This document shows positions 1-13,128 of a stretch of 37,056 nt of DNA, in pieces. The notes under the pieces were generated by a model. That model was not told the DNA's origin. It made no database searches and saw only the letters and a program-made list of their open reading frames with translations. Position 1 is the stretch's first letter. Each line of letters opens with the position of its first letter. Position numbers and translations under genes: made by a program. This stretch comes from Reclinomonas americana ATCC 50394 (taxonomy: Eukaryota; Jakobida; Jakobea; Jakobida). The stretch spans positions 22,565 to 59,620 of the forward strand of contig PS015562.1 of NCBI GenBank assembly GCA_048213135.1. Direction: 5' to 3'.

Positions 1-1119
1 ATGCTGCTTTTGCATTTGAATCCTTCCCACTCTCGCTCATACAAAGACGCCAGTTCTCCGCTCGCATGCGTTCTGTCTTTCTCCTCTCACTCATTCAAAG
101 ACGCCATTTCTCCACTTGGATTCTTGTGACGTCGCCTTTTTACTCCGTCTACTCTCGTTCGTTTGTTGACCTGACCTGCTCATCACTTGCATGGTGTGAC
201 CTCGTCCGGCTCGCGCTCGTTTCTGTACCGCTGCTTTCCACTCGAATGCACTTGAATCCCGCCCTCTCTCACTCGTTCCTTAGATGCTGCTTTCCGTCGT
301 ATGCTTCTGACCCCGTTCCACTCTCGCATGTTCCTTGACCTCAGCTCTCCAAACACTCCCTCCACTCTTACTCATACGATGGCGGCTATTCTCCACTTGT
401 TTGCTTGTGACCTCGCCTTTCGACTCAATCTGCTCTCACACATTCGAACACGCCAGTTCTCCACCTGGATTCTTGTGACCTCGCCTTTGGACTCCTTCTG
501 CTCCCGCTATGTTCATTTGAATTCCTTACACACAGCTCATTTCTTGTCCTCCGTCACCGTTCAGATGCACTTGGACTCCTTACGTACTCGCTCAGTTCTG
601 CCTCTTCATGTTGTATGTAGACTCCTTCCACTCTCGCTCGTTCAATCAACGTTCTTCACTCGTATGCATGTGGACTCGATCCGCCGCAGCTCATTCTCAC
701 CGCCGCTGCTCACCTTGTGGCATTTGCGCATCCCCTTCCGCTGCTCCATTGCGTTGCATTTAGACTCCCTGCTGACTCCCTCGTTCTTGGACTCTGTTCT
801 GCATTCAAATGCATGTGACTTCTTCCACTCTCACTCGTTCAACAATTATCTCTATTCGTGTGCATTTGGACTCGATCTGCCGCTGCTCATTCTCTCACCG
901 CTGGTCACTGTGTGTACATTTATGCATCCCCATCCACTCGCACGCTTCTCTATTCAGTGCATGTGGACTTTCTGCTGTCTCCCTCGTTTCTTGGACTCTG
1001 CTCTGCATCTGAATGCATGTGACTTCTTCCACTTTCCTGCTGCTCATTCTGTACTCCCCTGCTCTCCACTCGAATGCATCTGAACTGATTCTAATCTCGC
1101 TCTTCTCCTCCCACCGCAG
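1..1119 (+). repeat. Pyrimidine-rich intron (or 5' leader intron) with ~200 bp duplications
   Basis: CT-rich DNA with no convincing coding frame ends in a clear acceptor (CCACCGCAG at 1111-1119) directly before the first recognisable exon. It is made of degenerate repeats of a motif like ATGCATTTGGACTCC followed by CT-rich sequence. Blocks at about 655-855 recur at about 856-1060, roughly 201 bp apart, and 105-160 resembles 455-510. The start codon of the downstream gene is not visible, so its first exon lies before this window or is unrecognised here. Confidence 0.6.
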
Positions 1120-4100
1120 GCGGCGGCCACCCCCGCGGTGGCACCCGCGGAGGCNNNNNNNNNNNNNNNNNNNNTGACTGGCTTTCAACCCCAGCAGCAG
1201 CAGGGTGGTGCATTCCGCGGCGGTCGTGGTGGCGCACAAGCAGGTGCACAACGCGGTGCTCGACGTGGTGGTGGCGGTGGCGGCTTTCTGCAACATCAGC
1301 AACATCAGCAACAGACGCCTGGCAGGAGAATGACAGCCGCCGCTCCACCACTACCACCACAAGCAATGCCCGCGCCAGCGCAACCCGACGCCTCGTCTGG
1401 CAAGTGGGTGCGCGGGCGCGGCGGCGGTCCCACCGGCACTGCGTTTCGTGGTGGTCGTGGTGGTGGTGGCGATCGTGGTGGTGGCGGCAGAGGTGGTGGT
1501 CGTGGTCGTCCACCATTTCAAGCAGCAGCTGGAGGTGGTCCATCTCAAGTGACGGCTGCGGCTGCCGCAGGTGGTGGTGCCGTCCCGCGATGGCGCACCC
1601 TGAAAATGCTGTACTTGCCGGCCGGCGAGCAGTCGGAGGCGGCCGTGCGCCGTCTGCTGTCGCAGTTTGGGCGCCTGGAGAGTGTCTTTGTCAATGGCGA
1701 TCGTGCATTCGTGCGCTTCTCGCACGAGGGCTCGGCGCAGAATGCGTGCGCGACACTGGAGGCCAACGGCTATCGCGTGTTTGTGGTGCAGGATCGCATG
1801 AGCGATGCCGGTGGTGCCCCGGGAGCGTTTCCTGCCGGTCCGCAGCGCACCGCTGCGCCCATGACGGCCACGGGGTCCACAATCAAGGTGCTGCATGTGC
1901 CGGCTGTGATCAACAAGTACCAGGTATGGTGGAAGAAGAGTGGCACTGTGGCGAGCTCTTTTCTTGATTGCTTCGTTGCTTCCGTTTTCGTTTCTCTCGT
2001 TCGCTGTTCCTTTCGTCAACTGTCTTGCATCCACATGTGCTTGATATGCTATCTCTTCTATGTTTTCCCGTATGCTGGGTGGTGCAGGTTATCCTGAATC
2101 AGTCTCCCTCTGTCCATTTCCCCTTTCCACTCACTGTATCTCTCCATCTCTTTCTGTCATTCACTCGTTCTCTCTCTCTCTCTCCGTGTACGTGTGTGTG
2201 TGTCTCTCTCTCCTTTCTCTCTCTCTCCGCCCTCTTTCCCTCCCTCCCTATCTCTTTCCGTCATTCTGTCGCTCTCCCTTTTGTCACGATATCTGTATTT
2301 CAATGCCTTCGTCGCTACTACAAGTTCGTATCGCGTGATTTTTGGTGGTGCCTAATTCACCGTCTTCCGCTCTCTTTTGTCGCACACTTCTCTCATTTTG
2401 TCGTGTCTTTGTCGCATTCTACCCTCGCTCTGTCTTTCACTCTCATCCATTTTGATCGTTGCCTTGGTCGCTTATCTCTCCCTTTGCCGTCTCGTGTGTT
2501 TGACGGACATCGCGTTTGTTCTTCACCTGAGCAGTCTGCCTTTCTGTTATTCACGTTCTCTGCGTTACAAAGCACGTGTCGTTTCTCTGCTCGTTACATT
2601 TGCATGCCCACCCTCTCTCTCTCTCATTTATGCTCTGTGGTTGGTGGGCCTCCGCTCGCCACAGTTGCATTCCCAATGTTCTCTTTGTCGCCACATGTGT
2701 ATCATTACTCTTCCTGGCTGTCTCTGGCCCCTCTCCTCCCCTCCCCTTTCCCACCCTTCCCCATTCTCTCCCTTCCCCTTTCCCTTCTCCTCCCTTCCTT
2801 TTCTCCCCCCTCCCCTTTCCCTTCTCACCCCCTCATCCCTTCTCCCTCTTTCACAGTTTCTGAAAAACCACTTCGCGCAATTCGGCCTGGTAACCAGCGT
2901 CGTACCGAAACCCGCCGACGAGCGCGCCTTTGTCACCTTTGCCAATGCGGCGGACGCCGAGCTCGCACGCAAGGCCACCACGCACATTGGCGAGCACATG
3001 GTCACCGTGTACCTCGCGACCAGCGATCCCAACGCCGTAGGTGGTGGCGGTGCTGCTGCTGCGAGTCAGTGGCCGGCCGCCGCCGCCGCCGCAGCAGAGA
3101 GCGCACCTCGCCCTCCACCGAAGGTCACACTGAAACTTCAGCAGCAACAACAGCAACAGCAGAGACATCGCGCCGCGCCGACCATGGAGTATGCCGCCGA
3201 GGACCAAGAGGAGGAGGAGGCGGAGTATGGCGACGATGGGCAAGAGGTCTTGTTGCTCATCACACCCTTCCTCCTTGCCTTTTCTCACTCTCATCTTTAT
3301 AAAGCAGGCTGGTGGCTCCTCCTTCGGCTACGCCGCCGCCATGAAGGAAATGGGACGCAAGCCAATTGCGCCTGCTGCTGCTGCGGGTGGTGGCGGACGG
3401 CGTCAAGTGGCGCCGCACGTGTCGCAACCAATGGCCACCGAATCCAGCGACAACCCTGAATTGTTGCGCCAGTCGGACAACTTCAAGGCCGGCAACGTGG
3501 TCTCCACCAGCGGCAAGCGCCTCCTCAGCAACACGCTGAAGAACATCATGTATCACAACCGCAAGGTGGAGGAGTTTGGCCCGCCGCAGATGCTCGAGTT
3601 CAACGAGACCGACATTCAGGTGTACGATCCACGCGCTCCGCCCCCTGCCGCATCGGTAAGCGTCTGTTTCTCGCAGTGGTGATTATCCTGTTGTGCTCAT
3701 CCCTCTCTGGGCAAGCAGAGCGAGGCCGAGGAAGAGGAGGAGGCTGAAGAGGAAGAAGCGTACGCAGCTGAGGACGCCGAGTATGCGGAGGATGAAGACG
3801 AGGAGGAGTGGTACGAGGAAGGACTGGAGGAGGAGGAAGAGTACGTTGACGGTGACGAGACAGAGTACGAGGGCGTGGCAGGCGAGGACGAGGTGGACGG
3901 TGAAGGGGAGGAGGAGGAAGTAGCGGAGGAGGAAGATGCCGAGTACGCCGAGGATGTTGCGTGCGGTTTGAAGCCATGGATGATGAATCGCCCCTATTCT
4001 CACGTGTTCTTGATTGTAGACCGAGTACGCTGACGAGTATTACGAAGGAGATGAAGACAATGAGGGAGAGGAGGCCGCAGAGCAGGGCGATGGTGAAGAG

Positions 4101-4199
4101 GAGGAGTACTATGAGGGCGAAGAGGAGGAGGAAGCGGATGACGCCGACGCGGTGCAAGTGTATCGCCCTGGGTAAGCAACACACACACACACACACACA

Positions 4200-4235
<36 letters not shown>

Positions 4236-5084
4236 CTCGTCNNNNNNNNNNNNNNNNNNNNNNNNNNNNNNNNNNNNNNNNNNNNNNNNNNNNNNNNNNN
4301 NNNNNNNNNNNNNNNNNNNNNNNNNNNNNNNNNNNNNNNNNNNNNNNNNNNNNNNNNNNNNNNNNNNNNNNNNNNNNNNNNNNNNNNNNNNNNNNNNNNN
4401 NNNNNNNNNNNNNNNNNNNNNNNNNNNNNNNNNNNNNNNNNNNNNNNNNNNNNNNNNNNNNNNNNNNNNNNNNNNNNNNNNNNNNNNNNNNNNNNNNNNN
4501 NNNNNNNNNNNNNNNNNNNNNNNNNNNNNNNNNNNNNNNNNNNNNNNNNNNNNNNNNNNNNNNNNNNNNNNNNNNNNNNNNNNNNNNNNNNNNNNNNNNN
4601 NNNNNNNNNNNNNNNNNNNNNNNNNNNNNNNNNNNNNNNNNNNNNNNNNNNNNNNNNNNNNNNNNNNNNNNNNNNNNNNNNNNNNNNNNNNNNNNNNNNN
4701 NNNNNNNNNNNNNNNNNNNNNNNNNNNNNNNNNNNNNNNNNNNNNNNNNNNNNNNNNNNNNNNNNNNNNNNNNNNNNNNNNNNNNNNNNNNNNNNNNNNN
4801 NNNNNNNNNNNNNNNNNNNNNNNNNNNNNNNNNNNNNNNNNNNNNNNNNNNNNNNNNNNNNNNNNNNNNNNNNNNNNNNNNNNNNNNNNNNNNNNNNNNN
4901 NNNNNNNNNNNNNNNNNNNNNNNNNNNNNNNNNNNNNNNNNNNNNNNNNNNNNNNNNNNNNNNNNNNNNNNNNNNNNNNNNNNNNNNNNNNNNNNNNNNN
5001 NNNNNNNNNNNNNNNNNNNNNNNNNNNNNNNNNNNNNNNNNNNNNNNNNNNNNNNNNNNNNNNACACACACACACACACACACA

Positions 5085-5119
<35 letters not shown>

Positions 5120-8100
5120 CCTGTCCTCTTTCTTCATTCATCACCCTCTGCCCTCCGATTGTCTCCTTGTAGCACTTCTCTTTTCCAGCAATGCTCACAT
5201 TATCCCCCCCTGTCCTCTTTCTTCGTTCATCACCCTATGCCCTCCGATTGTCTTCTTATTTGCACTTCTGTTTTCCAACAGTGCTCACATTATCCTCCCC
5301 GTTCTCTCTCTCTCTCTCCCTGTCCTCTTGCTTCGTTCATCGCCCTTTCTGTCCTTTGATTGTCTTTTTGTGGCACTTCTCTTTTCCAGCAATGCTCACA
5401 GTCTCCTTCCTCCTCTCTCTCCTGTCCTCTTCCTTCGGTTAGCACCCTCTGCCCTCCGATTGTCTCCTTATTTGCACTTCTCTTTTCCAGCAATACTCAC
5501 ATTATCCTCCCCCCCTCCTCTCTCTCCCTGTCCTCTTTCTTCGTTTATCACCCTTTCTGCCCTTTGATTGTCTTTTTGTGGCACTTCTCTTTTCCAACAA
5601 TACTCACATTATCCTCCCCGTTCTCTCTCCCTGTCCTCTTTCTTCGTTCATCACCCTTCTGCCCTCCGATTGTCTCCTTATTTGCACTTCTCTTTCTCCA
5701 CGAAATGCTCACATTCTCTTTCGCCCTCTCCACCTCCCAGTGGCAAGCTACGCGAAACCGTGGCGCAGGCACTGGATGCGCGACCGGACAGCGGTCCGCA
5801 AATCATTCGGCCGACTGTCCGCGCGCCACGCGATCCGAACTCACCGGGCATGGTGCGCTCGCCCACCCTCAGTCGGCTCGGTCAATCGCCCGGCGGCGGC
5901 ACTCCCGATTCCGCCGCCACCGCCGCTGCCCCTACGAAGCGACTGGCCATTGTCACTCCTACGTCGTCGCCGTCAATCATTCCCGCTGCGGCTCCTCGTC
6001 GACTGTCACCGAAGAAGCCTCCAGCTGCCGTACCGCAGCCGAAGCCTGTGCGACCTTCCACTACTACTGTTACTACTGCTGCTGGATCACCGGCAGTTGG
6101 TGCCGCTCGTCGCGTCATTCCGCCCGTGCCGCCAGACCCGCATNNNNNNNNNNNNNNNNNNNNNNNNNNNNNNNNNNNNNNNNNNNNNNNNNNNNNNNNN
6201 NNNNNNNNNNNNNNNNNNNNNNNNNNNNNNNNNNNNNNNNNNNNNNNNNNNNNNNNNNNNNNNNNNNNNNNNNNNNNNNNNNNNNNNNNNNNNNNNNNNN
6301 NNNNNNNNNNNNNNNNNNNNNNNNNNNNNNNNNNNNNNNNNNNNNNNNNNNNNNNNNNNNNNNNNNNNNNNNNNNNNNNNNNNNNNNNNNNNNNNNNNNN
6401 NNNNNNNNNNNNNNNNNNNNNNNNNNNNNNNNNNNNNNNNNNNNNNNNNNNNNNNNNNNNNNNNNNNNNNNNNNNNNNNNNNNNNNNNNNNNNNNNNNNN
6501 NNNNNNNNNNNNNNNNNNNNNNNNNNNNNNNNNNNNNNNNNNNNNNNNNNNNNNNNNNNNNNNNNNNNNNNNNNNNNNNNNNNNNNNNNNNNNNNNNNNN
6601 NNNNNNNNNNNNNNNNNNNNNNNNNNNNNNNNNNNNNNNNNNNNNNNNNNNNNNNNNNNNNNNNNNNNNNNNNNNNNNNNNNNNNNNNNNNNNNNNNNNN
6701 NNNNNNNNNNNNNNNNNNNNNNNNNNNNNNNNNNNNNNNNNNNNNNNNNNNNNNNNNNNNNNNNNNNNNNNNNNNNNNNNNNNNNNNNNNNNNNNNNNNN
6801 NNNNNNNNNNNNNNNNNNNNNNNNNNNNNNNNNNNNNNNNNNNNNNNNNNNNNNNNNNAAGGGAGAAAGGGGGAAAGGGGTGGAAGGGGAAGGGTGTGGT
6901 GTGAGTGTATCTTCTATGCGTTTAATTGTCTCCAGAAGCAGTCTATTGCCCTTCTTGTGTTGTCCCTCTTCTATTCATGTGCATTGCCTCCTCATGTGCA
7001 TGTGGTTGCTTGAGTTGTTGTGTTCTCTCTCTCCCTCTCTCGCACTCTTTCTCGCTCTCTCTCTCTATGGCTGACTCGACTTCCCATGAACTTGCGCCAC
7101 TCTGCCGCTTCATTTGCCTTTCCCGTCGTTTTCCGACATCACTGCCCACCAATTCTCTCCTTGTCGCACAGTCTGTCGATATTCTTCTATTGTTTCTCTT
7201 CCTGTCAGTCTCGTTCGCTTCATGTGCAAACATGAATTGGAGTGAGGGAGGCCACCAAACACAGAATAGGATATCGTCTAACACGCAGAAGTGAATTTGG
7301 AGAGGCAGTTGCCAAAGTGAAGAAGCAGCAGACAGTGAAGAGTCTATCGCTTTCGTTCTCTCCTTCTGTGCGTGTGCGCACGCGTGGGTGTCGTTCTTCT
7401 CACTCTTCTTGCCCACTCAGCCTCGGTATTCTCTCTCTTCCTTAACTGTGTGCTTCTATATTCGAACTGCTTATGCCTTTCTGCCCCTTTGCTCCCGTTC
7501 TCTCCCTGTCCCACAGACTATCGCTCTTCTTGCATTACCTCTCTTCTCTACATTTTTCTTCTCCTCCTCATGTTCCTGCACATCTCACACCGCCTGCCTG
7601 TGTGAGTTGGTGTCTTCCTTCACAGTCAATTGTTTTTTTGTGCAATTGGCTCGTCATGTACTCACACACTCGGAGCAGTCTGGTGCTGTTCTTATTGGTT
7701 GTTAGTCTCTATCTCTGTCTCTCCCTCTTTACCCCCTCCCACTCTCTTTCACTCTCATATCGCCTCTCACTCCATTGCACCACCGCAGCTTCACGGCTTC
7801 ATCAGCGACCGCATGCGATCCATCCTTCAAGACTACCACTTCCAGTCGTGGGTGGACGAGCACGCGGCCGATGTGGTGCAAAGGATGGCTCGCTACTGTT
7901 GCGTCACTCTTTCCTTGCCCCACTATACTGTGCATGTGCTTACAATTTGCTGAACGATTCGCCCGGCAGTGATCCTCTCCGAGTACCAATGTCGACCGAT
8001 GCCCAAGTTCGATCTCGTGCTCAACATCAACCAACTGAGCAAGGCCCTGGTCGATCTGCGCGACATGTACAAGGACCTGGCGCTGTTTGGCGTGCGTGTG

Positions 8101-9922
8101 CCCCAGGAAAACGAGTTCCGCGCCTACAACATTCTGCACAACATGCCCGATCGCGTCGGCTTGCAGCAGGAGAGCGCGAGCTGGTCGGTGGAGACGTGGA
8201 GGTCGCCTGAGGTACGAATGCACACCGTTCCCCTTCTTACCCTTCCCCCTCCCTCACACCCTCCCCCTTTTCGCAGGTCGTGTTCGCCCTGAAAGTGGTC
8301 AGGGCCTTCTCCCTCAACAACTACGTCGAGTTCTTCCGGCTGGTGCGCGAGGCCACGCTGCTGGAGGCCTGCCTGCTCAGCAGATACTTTCGCGATGTGC
8401 GCGAGCGCGCCCTCAATCGCATTCGCAACGCCTACCCGAAAGTCAAGTTCCCGCTGGACGAACTGGCGGCCATTCTCGCGTTCGACTCGGTGGAGGCGGC
8501 GGCGGCGTTTTGTCGCGTGTACGACGGAGATGTGGACGAGGAGACGGGCACGGTGGAGTTGCAGCGGCTGCATCACACGCGCAGATTACTGGAGCGCGTG
8601 CAGGCCATCAAGGTGCAGCGTGGCGCGCCGTCATTGTCTATTGCTGAGTTCGGTCGCACTGTGGAGTTGGAGTCGATGGAGGAGATTGTCGAGTTTTGCC
8701 GAATGCACGATATTCGAACGCTCGGCGATCAGGAGTACCCCGATGCTGTGGAGCTGGAGTCTTTCAAAGGTACTTTCTGGAAGGGAGGAGATGGGTGTGA
8801 AGAGATTTGTTGACAGCCGTCACACAGTGCGCTATCCGGAAGCACCGCCCACGTACGAAATGATTGTGGACGAGCTGTTTGACGAGTCTGCGTCGACACG
8901 CGACGTTGTCTACGGTGCTCTGTCCCGTCAGGCACTGGGTGTGCCTTCTGCTTCTGCCGCTGCTGTGGCTGCTGCAGTGGTGCCGGCCACGGTGGAGTTT
9001 ACGTCGCCGCCGCCGTCGCTCACCAGCCTGCCGGTGGGTGCCGATGTGGAGATTCGCTGGCGCGTCTCTGGCGGCTCGGTGGGCGTGGTGTTGCTGGCCG
9101 TGTCGTCGGTGGCCACTGGCAGTCGCGTGCTACAGCTGGCGCGCGTGAATGGTGACACGACGCGTTCGTTCCCGTGGGATGTGCCGAGAGATGGGCGGTT
9201 GTTGCGGGAGGCGGTGTGCTTTACGTTGACGGCGGAGGAGACGAATGAGGTGGTGGCGAGGTCCGGGGCGATTAGCATTCGGCTTAGTTGCGCTGGTTGG
9301 GGGGAGGGAGGAGGTGGTGCGACAAGGTGACTCACTTGGGTTTGATAATAGGCTCGGTGGTGCGCGTGGTGGCGCCGATTGAGGGGGAGAAGTGGGTGCG
9401 GGATACGGATGTGCTGGTGCAGTGGGAGACGGAGGGTGAGTGGGGGGAGGGGAAGGGGGGAAGGGGGAAGGGGGAAGGGGGAAGGGAGGGAAAGAGGAAG
9501 GGGGAAGGGGAGGAAGGGAGGGAAAGGGGAAGGGGGAAGGGAGAGAAGGGAAGGTGTGTGTGTGTGTGAATTTGTTTGGTTTCGCCGATTGTGGATGGGA
9601 AGTGGGTGGAGCGAGGCATGCATTCAGTGGCGCAGGAAGAGACGGAGTATGCGCGTGAATAATGATGAGAGAAGAGGACAAATGAGGGGAGGAAAGAAGG
9701 AGAGAGTTGGAGAGCAAGGAGAAGAGGGTGGGGAGAGACGAGAAGGCGGTGTGCATGTGCGTTTGTTTCATTCGCAGAATATATGTGGATGAGAAGTGGT
9801 TGCGAGATTCGGATGTGCTGGTGCAGTGGGAGACGGGTGATGCGTGTGGGTAGCGAAAGGGAATGAGAGAGGACAAGGGAGAGGGGGTGAAGGGAAAGAG
9901 AGTAGAAAGAAGGGAACACAAG

Positions 9923-9953
<31 letters not shown>

Positions 9954-12900
9954 TTCACACGGTTCACCGACTTACGTGAAAGTGAGGGCGAGGCACAGAT
10001 TTTGTGGTGGGAGTCAGTGGGGAGGGAACATGCGAGAAGAGGGCGATAGTGATAGAGAGAAGAGGAGAGGAGGTAAGGGAGAGGGTTTATTGGAAAGGAG
10101 ATGAAGAAAGGTGGACGAGAAGATTTGTTGGCTGTTGCGCAAATGAGACGAGAATTACAAGATGTGTGTTGTGAATTCTCCACATCCCTGTCATTCGTTC
10201 ATATGTCTTGAATGCGGTACCATCACATCATCTCTCCCCTCCTCGGTGTCGTCTTCTGCTGCTTGTTCAACCAATTCTATTTCCCGTCATCGGTTCCTAT
10301 GTTCCTTCTTTCCCGTCTGTTTTTCCTCCTCCTCTCCCTCCTGACGTCATTTCTCGCCTTCCCTTCTTCGCCTTCTTCTCAACACTGCCCATTTCATGTG
10401 CGTCACAGGTGAGGTGAAGATCGTCACCGTCCAGCTCTCCGCGTACAGCGCTCGTGGCACCATGTTGCACACGACCATTGCCAACACTCTCGTTTTGGGC
10501 CGATCGACTGATGTTTATCACTACCTGGGCAATCAAGACGGCACCGATGCGCACGAGCTGCTGTGGCATGTGCCGGTCACGCTTGGTGTGTCCACTACGG
10601 CGCTCTCGATTGACGCCCACAGTGGACTGAACGAGATATTGCAGGTGCTCTCGGTGCGACACGGGTGTGCGTGGAGATAGTGGATATCAGGAACCCGTCC
10701 GTGCGTGCCGCGTCGTCGCCGTTCCACATTCCCGACGCGGTCAAGCCTGTCGTTGGTGTGTGCTAACGTATTGTAGGAAGGGAAGGCAGTTGTGGAGACT
10801 TACTGTTCTGTTGGGCGCAGTGCCACCCACTCCTTCGCCAGTGCCGGCAAGGTGCGATGTTGCATCGCATCCCTGATTTCGATTTGTTGTGCTCACTTGG
10901 CTTTCACGCAGTCCGGTCAAGTCAAAGGCCGCTACTTTTGTTGGTGAGGATGTTGCATGTCACTAGCCACCTCCCTCGTTGCTGACCTGAGTGCTTCATC
11001 AGTTCCGCCAATGTCGCCCACCAGCCCAGCTCAACCTGGTGAGCTCTCTTCCTGTTCTCTCACTCATTGCACTTACTCATCGCCGCCACCACAGCATCGC
11101 CAGTGCCCGCACTGTCATTCTCGGAGATCCTGCAAAAGTCACAACAGCAACGCGTTGCACCTAGTCCGGCATCGCCGTCACCCAAATCACCCAAGGCGCG
11201 CGCACCACTCTTCCAGGCACCAGCTGACGAAGAAGAGGAAGAAGAGGAGGAGGTGGCGGCCGAGGAAGAGGAAGATGAGGGCATGCCGCAAGTGGAGTCG
11301 TTCCGCGCTCCGCAGGCAGACTTGGAGGTTGAATTTGTGCACCGCAAGGCCGAGACGGAGGTCAGTACAAGTGGCAGGGTGCAATACGCTTGGCTTTTCT
11401 CATCTCGTGTCAATCACCGCAGGCGGAGCGCTTCCAGCGCCTCATTCGGGAGCAGCTGCAGGAGGAGGAGAGGCAGCGACAGGAGCACACGCGGCAGGTG
11501 GAGGAGCGGCGGAAACGGGATCGTCAGGCGGCGATGGTGGCGCGGCAGTCGGTGGGGGCGCGCGATTTGCAGCATTTGGTGGAGGCCATGGAGTCGCCGG
11601 AGAGTGGGAGGTTGCGATTGAGGTCGAGGTGAGCGCATGGGGGGGAGAAGGGAGATAAGAGGGAAGAGAGGGGAAGACGTGGAGAGAGGGGAAGAAAGGG
11701 GCGAAGAAATGAGTGGGAGCGAAGCAAAGACGATCATGCACGTGTTGCTGTTGTTGTTCAGTGAGCACATCTTTTGTGTGTGGTGAGAATAACATGATGC
11801 GAACAGCAAGCAGACGAGAATTAGCGCATTGGAAGTCGTCGTGGCACCTGTGGTGCTGGCAGTGTCATCTCTGACCCACACAATCAGCGAATATGTGAGT
11901 GAGTGAGTGAGTGCCTGAATGAAGGAATGAGCGATTGAGAGGGAGAGAGAGAATGAGTGAGTGATTGAGAGGGAGAGAGAAAATGAGTGAGTGAGTGCGC
12001 GAGTGTGTTTGTGTGGGTGTGTGTGTGAGAGAGAGAGAGAGAGTGAGTGAGTGAGCGAGTGAGCGAGCGAGTGAGTGGACGCGAGTGTTGAGTGATTGTG
12101 TGTCCGTGCGAGTGCTCGTGCGTGGCTTCTTTTATCTCTAACGTATTAGCACTAGAGGAAGTTGTGCACGGTGTGTGATGCGTTCTGCGCCTTCCTCTCT
12201 CGCTTTCGCTCTGCATGTGTGAGAGAGTAAGTGAGTGTGGTATGTGGAGAGAGGGTCAGCTGCGCTCGGCGGTTGAGATCAATGCTTCATATGCGACCGC
12301 AACATGACTCTTGTCGTCTTCTATTCATCTCTCTGTTTTCGTGCTCGCAGAAGAATCACCACCGGCGACGAAGCTGACGAACTGGGAGCGATGATGGACG
12401 CCCGGCTGCGAGTCAACCTGGCGCGCTGCTTCCGTGTGGCACTGAAGCAGCGAGTGTTGCCTGACAGCGACAATCTTTTCTTGAAGGTGCGTGATGCTCA
12501 GCCTCCCAGTGTTTGTGCCAATCCTCACCTTTCGCGCGCGCGCTAGATGGCCATTGTGCAAGGCGCGGCGGCGCCTGTCGCCTCCGGTGGCGACGGAGAG
12601 GTGGACAGTCCGTTTGAACGCCTGTGCCGGCGTGTCAACCTCAGCTTCCTGCAACGCGAGGTGCACACGGCGCTGGACGATCCAAACGTGCTTGCCCTGT
12701 GCAGTGTGCCGGCCGCCCTGCGCCACGTGCACGTGTCGATTGTGCGCGTGTCGCAGAGTGATTTGCGCACGGATAGGCAGCTGAGCACGCAGCTGTTGTC
12801 GCACGCCTCGGTGCTGTTGTACGTGGTGGATACGATGTTGACGGAGGAGACGAGGTTTGTGGTACAAGATCTGATTTGTGGGAGAAATTTGATTGACTTG

Positions 12901-13084
12901 TTGCTGCTGTATCCAGCGCGGCCGTGGAGAGCGCGATTGGACAGCAGCTGGGCGACATTGAGCGGATGATCAACGACTTTGCCACCGACTACATTGAGCG
13001 CATGACGCCGCAAGTGGCCGTGGTGGTGGAGGGGCCTGAGGTTAGTGATATGATGACTCTGTGCTGCATGAGAGAGAGAGAGAG

Positions 13085-13128
<44 letters not shown>

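Larger units (their letters stand above)
1120..3246 (+). other. RGG segment and two RRM domains (exons 1120-1923 and 2857-3246)
   Basis: The first exon encodes Gly/Arg-rich repeats (GGRGG, GDRGGGGRGGG) with Gln runs, then RRM1 at about 1600-1800 with RNP2-like LKMLYLPA and RNP1-like RAFVRFSH. RRM2 starts with IKVLHVPA just before the intron at 1924 and continues from 2857 as FLKNHFAQFG, with RNP1-like RAFVTFAN. Splicing CAG|GTATGG to TTTCACAG|TTT is in phase 0 and rebuilds the second RRM, which confirms the junction. RRM and RGG modules bind RNA; human GANP has one RRM before SAC3, so a second one is a difference. A 20-N gap at 1155-1174 breaks the RGG part. Confidence 0.85.

Noticed and set aside
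3600-7074. Open frames spanning the N gaps (for example 3600-5198 and 5360-6904)
   Set aside because: They are open only because N has no stop codons and CT/CA microsatellites have few.
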